47,745 nt of DNA from Porphyromonadaceae bacterium UBA4259 (GCA_002396125.1 DGWL01000043.1:1-47745), one strand, 5' to 3'. Shown: positions 8,836 to 17,450, counted from the first letter of the stretch. A program made the numbers and translations. The notes: generated by a model from the letters alone, not told the origin.

Positions 8836-9732
8836 CTAAAGCTCCACATTGAACTTCTTGCGGCGGAACACAAAGTTGCGGCCCAAGTATTTCTCTCGAA
8901 CAACAGGGTTCTCGGCAAGCTCCTCGCTCGTGCCTTGATACAGGATTTTCCCTTCAAAGAGCAAATAGGCGCGGTCGGTGATACTCAGCGTCTCGGGAGC
9001 GTTGTGGTCGGTGATGAGAATACCAATATTCTTGTGCTTCAGGCTATATACAATGCTCTGGATGTCTTCAACAGCGATGGGGTCAACACCGGCAAATGGC
9101 TCATCGAGCATAATGAAACGTGGGTTGATAGCCAGGCAGCGAGCAATCTCGGTGCGGCGGCGCTCACCACCACTGAGACGGTCACCCAGGTTCTTGCGCA
9201 CTTTCTCCAGGTGAAACTCAGCTATGAGTTCTTCGAGCTTGTCGCGCTGATATTCAGGGCTGGTTTTGGTCATCTCAAGCACTGTGCGGATGTTGTTCTC
9301 CACAGTGAGTTTCCTGAACACCGATGCCTCCTGCGGCAAGTAACCAATGCCAAGCTGAGCTCGACGGTACACGGGAAGCTTGGTAATTTCCACATTATTT
9401 ATATACACGCGCCCCTCATTGGGTGTCACCAAGCCGGTTGTCATGTAGAACGTAGTGGTCTTGCCGGCACCGTTGGGTCCCAGCAATCCCACAATCTCAC
9501 CCTGACGCACATTAATCGACACATGGTTGGCAACCGTGCGCTGGCGATATTTCTTCACCAGATTATCGGTCTGCAACACCATTTCACCTTCATCTCCCGT
9601 CTTCTTGAGTGCTTGCACCACACGGTCGTTGAGCTCGGTGATTTTAGCGGCATTCTCCAGCGCCTCGCCAGTGGCTATCTCAATGTTTACAACAGGCTTG
9701 GGCTTTTTATCGCGGTTGTGGAAAAGTTTCAT
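8836..9732 (-). CDS. lptB: LPS export ABC transporter ATP-binding protein, with N-terminal extension
   Basis: ATPase of the LptBFG complex that pulls lipopolysaccharide from the inner membrane to the Lpt bridge. Visible are Walker A GPNGAGKT (85-92), the Q-loop region YLPQEASVF (130-138), signature LSGGE (185-189), Walker B MLDEP (207-211, catalytic E210) and the H-loop H242. At 298 aa it is about 50 residues longer than usual LptB: homologous sequence starts at M51 (MVLQTDNLVKKY). The upstream ATG overlaps the udk stop as ATGA, the usual mark of translational coupling, so the extension is probably translated. LptF, LptG and LptC are not in this window. Confidence 0.93.
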   Translation of the reverse strand: MKLFHNRDKKPKPVVNIEIATGEALENAAKITELNDRVVQALKKTGDEGEMVLQTDNLVKKYRQRTVANHVSINVRQGEIVGLLGPNGAGKTTTFYMTTGLVTPNEGRVYINNVEITKLPVYRRAQLGIGYLPQEASVFRKLTVENNIRTVLEMTKTSPEYQRDKLEELIAEFHLEKVRKNLGDRLSGGERRRTEIARCLAINPRFIMLDEPFAGVDPIAVEDIQSIVYSLKHKNIGILITDHNAPETLSITDRAYLLFEGKILYQGTSEELAENPVVREKYLGRNFVFRRKKFNVEL

Positions 9733-10352
9733 TTCTTGTTCTTTTTCTCCAGGCGGCTCTTGATATAGTCGGTCAGCAGATTGATTGCCACCTCGTTGTG
9801 ACCGCCCTCGGGCACGATGATGTCGACATAGCGCTTGCAGGGCTCTATGTGCAACAAGTGCATGGGCTTGAGCACTTCCTGGTAGCGGTCGATAACCTCC
9901 TGAGCTGTGCGGCCACGCTCAATGCAGTCGCGGGAAATGACACGAATCAGACGGTCGTCGCCATCAGCATCGACAAAAACCTTGATGTCCATCATATTGC
10001 GAAGGCGCGGGTCGCTCATCACCAGGATGCCCTCTATCAGCACCACGTCGTGTGGCTCCATGTGAACGGTCTCTTCCTGGCGGGTGCAGGTAAGATAGCT
10101 GTAGGTGGGCATCTCAATGGCCTTGCCCTGCTTGAGCATCTTCAAGTGCTCGAGAAGCAGGTTCCAATCAAATGCCGCAGGCTCGTCGAAGTTTATCTTC
10201 TGACGGTCCTCAACGGGGATGTGACTCGAATCCTTGTAGTAAGAATCCTGCGAAATAATACCCACTTCACCCTTTGGAAGGCGCTCCATGATTTTGCGTA
10301 CTACAGTGGTCTTGCCCGAACCGGTTCCGCCTGCTATACCAATAATAAACAT
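9729..10352 (-). CDS. udk: Uridine kinase
   Basis: Phosphorylates uridine and cytidine to UMP and CMP in pyrimidine salvage. The 207 residues match the family, with P-loop GGTGSGKT (8-15) at the very N-terminus, the DSYYKD motif (about 36-41), FDEPAAFDW and the ERGRTAQEVIDRY lid segment. It is the first gene of a two-gene unit with lptB (4-bp ATGA overlap). A second, unrelated uridine-kinase-like gene lies at 32069-33766. Confidence 0.95.
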   Translation of the reverse strand: MFIIGIAGGTGSGKTTVVRKIMERLPKGEVGIISQDSYYKDSSHIPVEDRQKINFDEPAAFDWNLLLEHLKMLKQGKAIEMPTYSYLTCTRQEETVHMEPHDVVLIEGILVMSDPRLRNMMDIKVFVDADGDDRLIRVISRDCIERGRTAQEVIDRYQEVLKPMHLLHIEPCKRYVDIIVPEGGHNEVAINLLTDYIKSRLEKKNKK

Positions 10353-10453
10353 GATAAGAAGTCTTTAAAAGTTTTGAAATTATCTGTCGCTACCAGGCCA
10401 ATAGCTTTGCACCCCATAAGGCGCGAGCCGCAAAACTTAAGCCTAAAATCATA

Positions 10454-10484
10454 CAAAGGTAAAGCATTTTGCGAATAATTTCAA
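10454..10484 (-). promoter_or_regulatory. Promoter of udk-lptB
   Basis: Minus-strand TACCTTTG (10461-10454) with TTG (10484-10482) 20 bp upstream. The leader would be about 95 nt. Confidence 0.7.
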
Positions 10485-10698
10485 CACTTGAGCCAAAATA
10501 TTTTTATTTACCTCACGATTTATTCTTCACACATACTAAACATGAGAGTAACCACAATAGTAAATAGCATGCCTCAACCAGGTGCACACATGATAGAACA
10601 CATCTCCCATCACATCGCCTGAAGAATACCTCACGCGGCATCGCAACGTCAACTTGTTGGAAATATTGCATAAAATGTTATTTTTTTCAATTATTTCC
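10485..10698. other. Intergenic stretch without a supported gene
   Basis: Between the udk promoter and the promoter of the next rightward gene I see nothing convincing. One 26-codon frame (10542-10622, +) begins with ATG but has neither a promoter nor homology that I recognise, so I do not call it a gene. Confidence 0.5.
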
Positions 10699-10729
10699 TT
10701 TGATATTATCAAAAATATTTGTATCTTGT
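10699..10729 (+). promoter_or_regulatory. Probable promoter of the DUF695-like gene
   Basis: TTTG at 10699-10702 is followed 19 bp later by TATCTTGT (10722-10729), one base off the TAnnTTTG consensus. The leader is about 27 nt. Confidence 0.5.
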
Positions 10730-10763
10730 GGGCGATTTTTAATGACTACAATAATTCACGTTC

Positions 10764-11213
10764 ATGACGAAACTCAACATTAGCGACGACTGGTGGACCG
10801 CACCAAGCGAGGACAGCGACGGCAACACAGTGCTCGTCACCGGCAGGCGCGCGCTTGACAATGTTATCAACACGGGTCGATACAAATATCGCATCGAAAT
10901 GACTTGGCTCTACTCACCCGACTCTTCAGGCATGCCCGACTACCCTACCTCACGCAAAATGGAACAGGTCACCGATGCACTCCACGCCACTCTAAAGCGC
11001 GACCCCGTGGCTGTCATGACAGGCATTTACACCGGTGCCGGGGAACGCAACTGGGTCTTCTATGCCGTCACGCTCAAGGCCTTCCAGAGCGCACTCAACT
11101 CAGCCTTGAGCGACATACCCGAGCAACTGCCACTCTCCTTCCATGCCGAGGAAGACCCCACCTGGGAAGAATATCGCGAAATGTGTCAAAACGAAATCGC
11201 ACGAGAAGAATAG
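10764..11213 (+). CDS. DUF695-like protein
   Basis: A 149-aa soluble protein without signal peptide. The GIYTGAGERNWVFYAVT strand (about 87-103), the following FQSALNSAL helix and the acidic end with AEEDPTWEEYREM (about 126-138) match my memory of DUF695-domain proteins, whose function is not known. The N-terminus (ISDDWWTAP) is short and polar. A possible promoter ends 35 bp upstream, and a small membrane-protein gene follows after 91 nt, perhaps on the same transcript. The family call is from recall, not a search. Confidence 0.65.
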   Translation: MTKLNISDDWWTAPSEDSDGNTVLVTGRRALDNVINTGRYKYRIEMTWLYSPDSSGMPDYPTSRKMEQVTDALHATLKRDPVAVMTGIYTGAGERNWVFYAVTLKAFQSALNSALSDIPEQLPLSFHAEEDPTWEEYREMCQNEIAREE

Positions 11214-11304
11214 CAACTTGGTTTACAGTTTATGGAACACAGCGCCAAGCTAAAGCTGAAACATATAAACCAATAATTAATAATAATATCTAACTAGCAT
11301 CGCT

Positions 11305-11544
11305 ATGGGATCAATTGGAATCTACGCACTGCTTGCATTAGGCATAGGACTTGCCTGTGGCCTAATCACCAACCTGATTACCCGAATTGTGCGACGCCGC
11401 AGTGCCGCCGCTGCCAATTCGGCCGACGACTTTGATGAGGACGACTACAACAGCCATTTCCTCATGTACAGCCTGGGATTCACCCTCGTGGCATTTATCG
11501 TGATTTGCTTCGTGGGTGGAGTGTTTGAAAACATTGGTTACTAA
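11305..11544 (+). CDS. Small membrane protein with two transmembrane segments
   Basis: A 79-aa protein of unknown function. Helix 1 (IYALLALGIGLACGLITNLI, about 5-24) is followed by a basic stretch RIVRRR (about 27-32), an acidic loop (DDFDEDDYN, about 41-49), and helix 2 (LGFTLVAFIVICFVGGVF, about 57-74). By the positive-inside rule the loop with RIVRRR would be cytoplasmic and both ends outside. Codon use resembles its neighbours. It may be co-transcribed with the DUF695-like gene 91 nt upstream. I recognise no family. Confidence 0.6.
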   Translation: MGSIGIYALLALGIGLACGLITNLITRIVRRRSAAAANSADDFDEDDYNSHFLMYSLGFTLVAFIVICFVGGVFENIGY

Positions 11545-11949
11545 CTCTTTAAAAACTCATTGCCTATTAAACATCATTACTCATCTTGAAATTTGACAAC
11601 AGTAAAGTAAGGAGGCAAGACCGCCTCCTCGACGAGCGACGACTCAGCAAACGGTGGGCACACTAATTTCGCTAATTTAGAATGGATGTGATGCTCACTG
11701 AAGTGAAACATTATTGCGCCATCAGCGTTAAAATTAAAAGTAAAAATTTTTAAAAGAGACTAGTTTTAGCGAAGCTTGCTAAGCTTTAACATTTAGCTTG
11801 AGGGAGTGAGCGGCAAAAGTTGTGCCGCAGGCACGGTGTGCGAGCAGCGCCCCCTCCACTCCATTTCCGCCCCGCAGGGCGGCAACTTTGCAAGCGCCAA
11901 GCACAAGAAAGTGAGATAACCTTCCTTTTTTAACACTGCTCTAAAAATG
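11545..11949. other. Gene-free stretch with several strong inverted repeats
   Basis: No open frame here looks coding. A 7-bp hairpin (AGGAGGC 11610-11616 with GCCTCCT 11623-11629) lies early, without a T-run. The GC-rich part 11803-11891 has four pairings: GGAGTG 11803-11808 with CACTCC 11857-11862; GCGGCA 11810-11815 with TGCCGC 11823-11828; CCGCCC 11867-11872 with GGGCGG 11877-11882; and GCAAAAGTTG 11813-11822 with CAACTTTGC 11883-11891, which excludes the second. It could be a small RNA, a dispersed repeat or a decayed gene. I find no promoter of the usual form before it. Confidence 0.45.
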
Positions 11950-11991
11950 AAAAAACCAGCCGATGGGATGCCCCATCGGCTGGCGTTTTTT
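11950..11991 (-). terminator. Intrinsic terminator of rpsA
   Basis: A perfect 12-bp stem (11956-11967 with 11972-11983, CCAGCCGATGGG) with a 4-nt loop. On the minus strand it is followed by TTTTTTC; on the plus strand by CGTTTTTT, so it may act both ways. It lies 33 nt beyond the rpsA stop. Confidence 0.9.
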
Positions 11992-12023
11992 AGTAAAATG
12001 AGCTATTGCTGAGAAAATTGCGA

Positions 12024-13820
12024 TTACTCCTCGCCGTTCTCGAGCTTCTGCTTGAGCGCTGCCAGAGTGTCGATGTCACCCAGAGTAGCTGTCTTGGTGT
12101 TGCTCGACGAAGCTACTGGCTGCTCCTCGGCCTGCTGTTTGCCGGCAGCCTTCTTGGCCTTGCGAGCCTCGGCCTTCTGCTCATCCTCAAAGATGCGGCT
12201 GTGGCTCAAGATGATGCGCTTAGCATCCTTGTTAAACTCGATAACCTTGAACTGCAATTTCTCGTCTTGCTTGGCTGGAGTTCCGTCTTCCTTAACAAGA
12301 TGCTTGGGAGTTGCGAAGCCCTCAACGCCGTAAGGCAGGCTGATAACAGCGCCCTTGTCGAGGAGCTCGGTGATAGTGCCCTCGTGGATGCTGCCCACGG
12401 TGTAAATGGTCTCAAAGTTGTCCCAAGGATTGTCCTCGAGCTGCTTGTGACCAAGGCTCAGGCGGCGGTTGTCCTTGTCAATCTCAAGAACAACAACCTC
12501 GATGTCGGCACCAATCTGAGTGAACTCGCTGGGGTGCTTAATCTTCTTGGTCCACGACAGGTCGCTGATGTGGATAAGGCCGTCAACGCCCTCTTCAAGC
12601 TCAACAAACACACCAAAGTTGGTGAAGTTGCGAACCTTAGCGTTGTGCTTCGAGCCAACGGGATACTTCTCTTCGATCTTGTCCCAAGGATTCTCACGCA
12701 GCTGCTTGATGCCAAGCGACATCTTGCGCTCGTCGCGGTCGAGAGTGAGGATTACTGCCTCTACCTCGTCGCCAACCTTGAGGAAGTCCTGAGCGCTGCG
12801 CAGGTGCTGCGACCAGCTCATCTCGCTCACGTGGATAAGACCCTCAACACCGGGAGCAATCTCAACGAATGCGCCGTAGTCGGTCATAACCACAACCTTA
12901 CCCTTAACCTTGTCGCCTACCTTGAGGTTCTCATCCAGCTTGTCCCATGGATGTGGTTGCAGCTGCTTCAAGCCCAGGGCAATGCGCTTCTTCTCCTCGT
13001 CAAAGTCGAGAATTACAACGTTGAGCTTCTGGTCGGGCTCCACGATGTCGGCGGGGTTATTTACGCGACCCCACGACAGGTCGGTGATGTGGATAAGACC
13101 GTCAACGCCACCCAGGTCGATGAATACACCATAGCTGGTGATGTTCTTAACAGTACCCTCAAGCACTTGACCCTTCTCGAGCTTAGCGATGATTTCCTTG
13201 CGCTGCTGCTCGAGCTCGGCCTCGATGAGTGCCTTGTGCGATACAACAACGTTCTTGTACTCTTGGTTGATTTTAACAACCTTGAACTCCATTGTCTTGT
13301 CGACAAATACATCATAGTCGCGGATGGGCTTAACGTCAATCTGGCTACCTGGCAAGAATGCCTCGATGCCAAACACGTCAACAATCATACCACCCTTAGT
13401 GCGGCACTTGATGTAACCCTTAATGATCTCGTCATTCTCAAGCGCTTGGTTAACGCGTTCCCAGCTCTTGGCAGTGCGAGCCTTGCGGTGCGAAAGCACG
13501 AGCTGACCCTTTTGGTCCTCTTGGTTCTCAACAAACACCTCAACGGTGTCGCCAACCTTAAGGTCGGGGTTGTAACGGAACTCGTTGAAAGGAATAATAC
13601 CGTCCGACTTGTAGCCAATGTTAACCACTACCTCGCGCTTGTTGATTGAGATAACAGTACCTTCGGTTACTTCTTTGTCCTTGATTGCGCCAAGCGACTT
13701 GTCGTAGGCGGCTTCCAGAGCCTCGTAAGACTCATTTTTTTTGGTTTCACCCTTTTCAAAGGCTTCCCAATCGAAGTCCTCAAGTGGTGAAATTGGAGAA
13801 TTTTTTAATTCTTCGCTCAT
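12024..13820 (-). CDS. rpsA: 30S ribosomal protein S1
   Basis: RNA-binding ribosomal protein that helps mRNA docking and unfolding at initiation. The 598 residues hold six S1 (OB-fold) domains at about 53-114, 133-200, 219-288, 302-373, 388-460 and 473-541, each with the GxV...GVFV/GAFV...GLIHIS pattern; domains 3-5 are most canonical and domain 6 is divergent. A basic and Gln/Ala-rich tail (KAEARKAKKAAGKQQAEE) ends the protein. Bacteroidota mRNAs mostly lack Shine-Dalgarno sites, so S1 matters more there. It has its own promoter, a 5' leader hairpin and a strong terminator. The long open frame on the opposite strand is a shadow. Confidence 0.97.
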   Translation of the reverse strand: MSEELKNSPISPLEDFDWEAFEKGETKKNESYEALEAAYDKSLGAIKDKEVTEGTVISINKREVVVNIGYKSDGIIPFNEFRYNPDLKVGDTVEVFVENQEDQKGQLVLSHRKARTAKSWERVNQALENDEIIKGYIKCRTKGGMIVDVFGIEAFLPGSQIDVKPIRDYDVFVDKTMEFKVVKINQEYKNVVVSHKALIEAELEQQRKEIIAKLEKGQVLEGTVKNITSYGVFIDLGGVDGLIHITDLSWGRVNNPADIVEPDQKLNVVILDFDEEKKRIALGLKQLQPHPWDKLDENLKVGDKVKGKVVVMTDYGAFVEIAPGVEGLIHVSEMSWSQHLRSAQDFLKVGDEVEAVILTLDRDERKMSLGIKQLRENPWDKIEEKYPVGSKHNAKVRNFTNFGVFVELEEGVDGLIHISDLSWTKKIKHPSEFTQIGADIEVVVLEIDKDNRRLSLGHKQLEDNPWDNFETIYTVGSIHEGTITELLDKGAVISLPYGVEGFATPKHLVKEDGTPAKQDEKLQFKVIEFNKDAKRIILSHSRIFEDEQKAEARKAKKAAGKQQAEEQPVASSSNTKTATLGDIDTLAALKQKLENGEE

Positions 13821-13853
13821 TTAAATAGTTAATAATAAAGTTAATAAACACAG

Positions 13854-13879
13854 GTTTCTCAGATTCGTTCCCGAGAAAC
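13854..13879 (-). promoter_or_regulatory. 5' leader hairpin of the rpsA transcript
   Basis: GTTTCTC (13854-13860) and GAGAAAC (13873-13879) form a 7-bp stem with a 12-nt loop. The predicted transcription start (about 13880) falls just before it, so the mRNA would begin with this stem-loop. It could stabilise the 5' end or be a site for S1 autoregulation; neither is shown. Confidence 0.5.
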
Positions 13880-13886
13880 GCGACTG

Positions 13887-13916
13887 CAAAGGTAAGCATA
13901 ATTTTCTAATCCACAA
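13887..13916 (-). promoter_or_regulatory. Promoter of rpsA
   Basis: Minus-strand TACCTTTG (13894-13887) with TTG (13916-13914) 19 bp upstream. The leader is about 60 nt. Confidence 0.75.
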
Positions 13917-13970
13917 CCAATAACGGCAAACTTTTTTCATCCTTTACCGCATTTTTCCATTTTCCCCTTG

Positions 13971-14011
13971 ATTGCGCCACTTCCATTAAAAGAGAAGCAG
14001 TTAGGCGCAAT
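13971..14011. repeat. Inverted repeat between rpsA promoter and rmuC end
   Basis: ATTGCGCC (13971-13978) and GGCGCAAT (14004-14011) form an 8-bp stem with a 25-nt loop. It sits about 100 bp past the rmuC stop and may end that leftward transcript, though there is no T-run. The rest of 13917-14117 shows nothing else. Confidence 0.4.
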
Positions 14012-14117
14012 CAGGCAGTGGCTATCATGACAGTTGCAAGGCGGTGAGCGTCGAGGGCTTTAAAAAGGAGAAAATCAGTAACGCGATTAGCATTCACAAG
14101 CCGCCTGCCACTCACAA

Positions 14118-15452
14118 TTATTCATCAAGTTCCTCGGTTTTCAAGCCTGCCAGTTTCTTGATGTTACGGCCCTTGGAAATCAACCCACCTCGACCTTCCA
14201 AGCGCGTTTTTGCACTATTGAAGGCGTTTTGCATAGTGTTGATACCGTTTTGTATTTTGTCGAGGTCGGTGGCAAAAGCATCAAGCTTGGCAAGCAGTTT
14301 CTGCACCTCCTTAGCAATCAGTTCGGCATTTCGGCTCTGCTTGTCGCGCGACCACAGTTGCATGAGCAGCTGCGCAACACTCAGCAGGTGGGTGGGACTC
14401 ACAATCACAACGTGCTTGGAATAGGCATATTCCCACAACTGCTGGTTCCCTTGCATGGCGGCGAGATAGGCAGGCTCGCTTGGAATGAACATGAGGGCAA
14501 AGTCGGCGGCATTTTTCACATTGCCGGTATAGTCCTTCTTGGCAAGAATATCGACCTGGGCCTTGACCGAGGCAATGTGGTCGCGCAACCGTTGCTGCTG
14601 CTCTTGCGGTGCAGTGGCGTTTACATAGTCGACAAACGCCGTGAGCGAGACTTTGCTGTCGATAACCAGGCTCTTGCCGTCGGGCATGAAAAGCGTGAAG
14701 TCGGGCCGCAACCGGTTACCTTCATCACTGGTGATGGTGTGCCCTTGCTCGTCGCGACTCACCTGAATCTTGTAGTGCACGTCCTGCTCCAGCCCCGAGA
14801 GATCGAGGATGCGCTTTAGCACTCCCTCTCCCCAGTCGCCCTGAATCTTGTTGTTACTCACCAGCGCCGTCGACAATCTCGACGCCTCTTGAGTTATTTC
14901 CTTGTTGGCATCGACCAGGCGCTGCAGTTCCTTGCTGAAGAGCTGCGAGTTCACATCCTGCTTGTCTTGATATTGCTTAAGCTCGCGATTAAGACCCGTG
15001 ATTTGATCGCGCAGCGGTGAGAGCAACTGGTTGAGCGACGACTTTCCCTCCTCGCTGATAGCTTTGCGGCTGGCATCCAGCAACTCACCGGCGACAGCCT
15101 TGAATGCCAGCCTCGACTCTTGCTCCAGCTGCTCGCGGGTGCGAGTGAGAGCCTCGAGGCGCGTGGCCAACTCGGTGCGCTCACGATCGAGCTGATCCTT
15201 GACATCATCAAGTTGTTTTAACTCGTCGCGCAGTGAGTCAACGGTCGTGGTGAGTTCGTCGGCACGTTCTTGCAGGGAGCGAACCCGCTCGGTTGCGGCA
15301 GCATTCTGCGTGTGCAGGTTCAAGTTGTCGGCTGCCAATTGCTCGGCCCTGGTGCTAGCATCACTCAGCTGGCGCCGCGACATCCACACCAAGACAGCCG
15401 CCAGCACTACTATTATCACCAGAGATATAATAAAAATTGATGTATTTACCAT
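14118..15452 (-). CDS. rmuC: DNA recombination protein RmuC
   Basis: Membrane-anchored coiled-coil protein with a nuclease-like C-terminal domain; in E. coli its loss raises inversion at short inverted repeats. The 444 residues start with one transmembrane helix (about 5-24), followed by a long coiled coil (about 30-125, rich in E, R, L, Q) and the conserved RmuC domain (about 150-390): KIQGDWGEGVLKRIL, RPDFTLFMPDGKSLVIDSKVSLTAF with its D...DSK nuclease-like triad, and MFIPSEPAYLAAM. It is a single-gene leftward unit. The native substrate is unknown. Confidence 0.93.
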   Translation of the reverse strand: MVNTSIFIISLVIIVVLAAVLVWMSRRQLSDASTRAEQLAADNLNLHTQNAAATERVRSLQERADELTTTVDSLRDELKQLDDVKDQLDRERTELATRLEALTRTREQLEQESRLAFKAVAGELLDASRKAISEEGKSSLNQLLSPLRDQITGLNRELKQYQDKQDVNSQLFSKELQRLVDANKEITQEASRLSTALVSNNKIQGDWGEGVLKRILDLSGLEQDVHYKIQVSRDEQGHTITSDEGNRLRPDFTLFMPDGKSLVIDSKVSLTAFVDYVNATAPQEQQQRLRDHIASVKAQVDILAKKDYTGNVKNAADFALMFIPSEPAYLAAMQGNQQLWEYAYSKHVVIVSPTHLLSVAQLLMQLWSRDKQSRNAELIAKEVQKLLAKLDAFATDLDKIQNGINTMQNAFNSAKTRLEGRGGLISKGRNIKKLAGLKTEELDE

Positions 15453-15494
15453 AGAATGATACAGTATTTTACTTAATACATTTTATAAGGGTTA

Positions 15495-15525
15495 CAAAGA
15501 TAGCTTTTTTTGTTGAGACGGGCAA
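15495..15525 (-). promoter_or_regulatory. Promoter of rmuC
   Basis: Minus-strand TATCTTTG (15502-15495) with TTG (15525-15523) 20 bp upstream. It is back-to-back with the fumarase promoter; the two -33 boxes are about 22 bp apart. Confidence 0.7.
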
Positions 15526-15547
15526 CATAGATTCACAAAAATATTTT

Positions 15548-15579
15548 TTTGCACCATTGTGAAAAATAGTGTATCTTTG
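15548..15579 (+). promoter_or_regulatory. Promoter of the fumarase gene
   Basis: TTTG (15548-15551), 20-bp spacer, TATCTTTG (15572-15579): a full consensus promoter. Transcription would start near 15586, which argues against the ATG-like start at 15585 and for the ATG at 15627. Confidence 0.85.
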
Positions 15580-15626
15580 CAGAATTGATTAATAACAATA
15601 CACATTATAATACTATTTTCACAACT

Positions 15627-17270
15627 ATGGCAAATATTCCAGAGTTTAAGTATGCTCCCATGTTTCAACTGGGAGAAGATAAAACCGAGTACTATCTGCT
15701 CACTAAGGACTACGTCAGTGTGAGCGAGTTTGAGGGGAAACCTATCTTGAAGGTAGAACCCGAAGCATTGACAATGCTTGCCAACACTTGCTTCCGCGAC
15801 GTTTCGTTCATGCTGCGTCGCAGCCACAACGAGCAAGTTGCAAAAATATTGAGCGACCCCGAGGCCAGTGAGAACGACAAGTATGTAGCACTCACTTTCC
15901 TGCGCAATGCCGAGACCTCGGTGAAGGGTCAACTGCCTTTGTGCCAGGACACAGGCACTGCCATCATTCACGGCGAAAAGGGACAGCAAGTGTGGACAGG
16001 CTTCTGCGATGAGGAAGCTCTATCGCGCGGCGTGTTCAAAACCTATACCGAGGAGAACCTGCGTTACTCGCAGAATGCACCTCTCTCGATGTTTGAGGAG
16101 GTTAACACTCGCTGCAACCTGCCAGCGCAAATCGACCTTGAGGCCACCGAGGGTATGGAATACAAGTTCCTGTGCGTTACCAAAGGCGGCGGTAGCGCCA
16201 ACAAGACCTATCTCTATCAGGAAACAAAGGCTCGCATCCAGAATCCCGGCACGCTCATTCCATTCCTGGTTGAGAAAATGAAGTCGCTGGGCACAGCGGC
16301 ATGTCCTCCCTATCACATCGCCATCGTGATAGGCGGCACCAGCGCCGAGAAAAACCTGCTCACAGTGAAACTGGCATCAACCCACTACTACGACGAGTTG
16401 CCAACCACCGGCGACGAGACCGGTCGCGCCTTCCGCGACATTGAGCTCGAGAAGCAATTGCTTGAGGAAGCTCACAACATTGGGCTTGGCGCACAGTTTG
16501 GCGGCAAGTATCTCGCTCACGACGTGCGCGTGGTGCGCTTGCCCCGCCACGGTGCAAGCTGCCCCATCGGCTTGGGTGTGAGTTGCAGCGCCGACCGCAA
16601 CATTAAGGCAAAAATCAACCGCGACGGTATCTGGATTGAAAAACTCGACGACAACCCCGGCGAGTTGATTCCAGCCGAATTGCGCCAAGCCGGCGAGGGC
16701 GACGCAGTGAAGATCGACCTCAACCAGCCCATGAGCGAGGTGTGCAAGATTCTGTCGCAGTATCCCGTCAGCACCCGCTTGAGCCTGAACGGCACAATCA
16801 TCGTGGGCCGCGACATCGCTCACGCCAAGATTAAAGCCCGCCTTGACGCAGGCGAGGGCATGCCACAATACCTGAAGGACCATCCCATCTACTACGCAGG
16901 TCCCGCCAAGACCCCTAAGGGCATGGCATGCGGCTCAATGGGTCCCACCACCGCCGGACGCATGGACCCCTACGTTGATGAGTTCCAAGACCACGGCGGT
17001 AGCCTAATCATGCTGGCCAAGGGCAATCGCTCTCAAGCCGTGACCGACGCTTGCAAGAAGCATGGCGGCTTCTACCTGGGTTCGATTGGCGGCCCGGCAG
17101 CCATCTTAGCTCAAAACAACATCAAGAGCATCGAGTGTGTTGAGTATCCCGAGCTCGGCATGGAAGCCATCTGGAAGATTGAGGTCGAGAATTTCCCGGC
17201 ATTCATTCTGGTTGACGACAAGGGTAACGACTTCTTCAAGCAAATCAAGCCCCGCTGCCCGCTCAAATAA
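15627..17270 (+). CDS. fumB: Fumarate hydratase, class I (iron-sulfur)
   Basis: Oxygen-sensitive [4Fe-4S] enzyme that interconverts fumarate and malate. In Bacteroidales it works in the reductive branch leading to succinate and propionate. The start is set at 15627 (547 aa) because the promoter's start point lies at the earlier in-frame ATG. Cysteines C106 (PLCQDTG), C226 (TAACPPYH) and C320 (GVSCSADRN) sit almost exactly where E. coli FumA/FumB hold their cluster ligands (105, 224, 318). Both alpha (KGGGSANKT) and beta (GPTTAGRMDPYV, GGPAAILA) portions are on one chain, as in the single-chain class I form. The symbol is approximate; fumA or fum are equivalent. Confidence 0.95.
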   Translation: MANIPEFKYAPMFQLGEDKTEYYLLTKDYVSVSEFEGKPILKVEPEALTMLANTCFRDVSFMLRRSHNEQVAKILSDPEASENDKYVALTFLRNAETSVKGQLPLCQDTGTAIIHGEKGQQVWTGFCDEEALSRGVFKTYTEENLRYSQNAPLSMFEEVNTRCNLPAQIDLEATEGMEYKFLCVTKGGGSANKTYLYQETKARIQNPGTLIPFLVEKMKSLGTAACPPYHIAIVIGGTSAEKNLLTVKLASTHYYDELPTTGDETGRAFRDIELEKQLLEEAHNIGLGAQFGGKYLAHDVRVVRLPRHGASCPIGLGVSCSADRNIKAKINRDGIWIEKLDDNPGELIPAELRQAGEGDAVKIDLNQPMSEVCKILSQYPVSTRLSLNGTIIVGRDIAHAKIKARLDAGEGMPQYLKDHPIYYAGPAKTPKGMACGSMGPTTAGRMDPYVDEFQDHGGSLIMLAKGNRSQAVTDACKKHGGFYLGSIGGPAAILAQNNIKSIECVEYPELGMEAIWKIEVENFPAFILVDDKGNDFFKQIKPRCPLK

Positions 17271-17340
17271 CGCTTAATGCACAATAAAAAATAATTGCGT
17301 GTGTAACAAAAGTTGCTAGTGCAACCGTTACAACCCCACT

Positions 17341-17380
17341 ACACTACGCCCGGCATCCACAGCCGGGCGTAGTGTGTTTT
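17341..17380 (+). terminator. Intrinsic terminator after the fumarase gene
   Basis: A perfect 14-bp stem (17341-17354 with 17362-17375, ACACTACGCCCGGC) with a 7-nt loop, followed by GTTTT. Confidence 0.9.
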
Positions 17381-17450
17381 CATAATTCTCTCGGATGTGG
17401 TAAGAAATCACTATTTTTCGTAAAAATGAGGAAAAATCAAAATTAATTAC

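Noticed and set aside
10542..10622. 26-codon ATG frame in the udk to DUF695 gap
   Set aside because: No promoter or ribosome-binding-like site and no recognisable sequence; frames this short occur by chance.
12006..13649. 547-codon open frame opposite rpsA
   Set aside because: Antisense shadow of the repeated S1 domains; the translation is Leu/Val-rich repeats with no domain, no signal peptide and no promoter.
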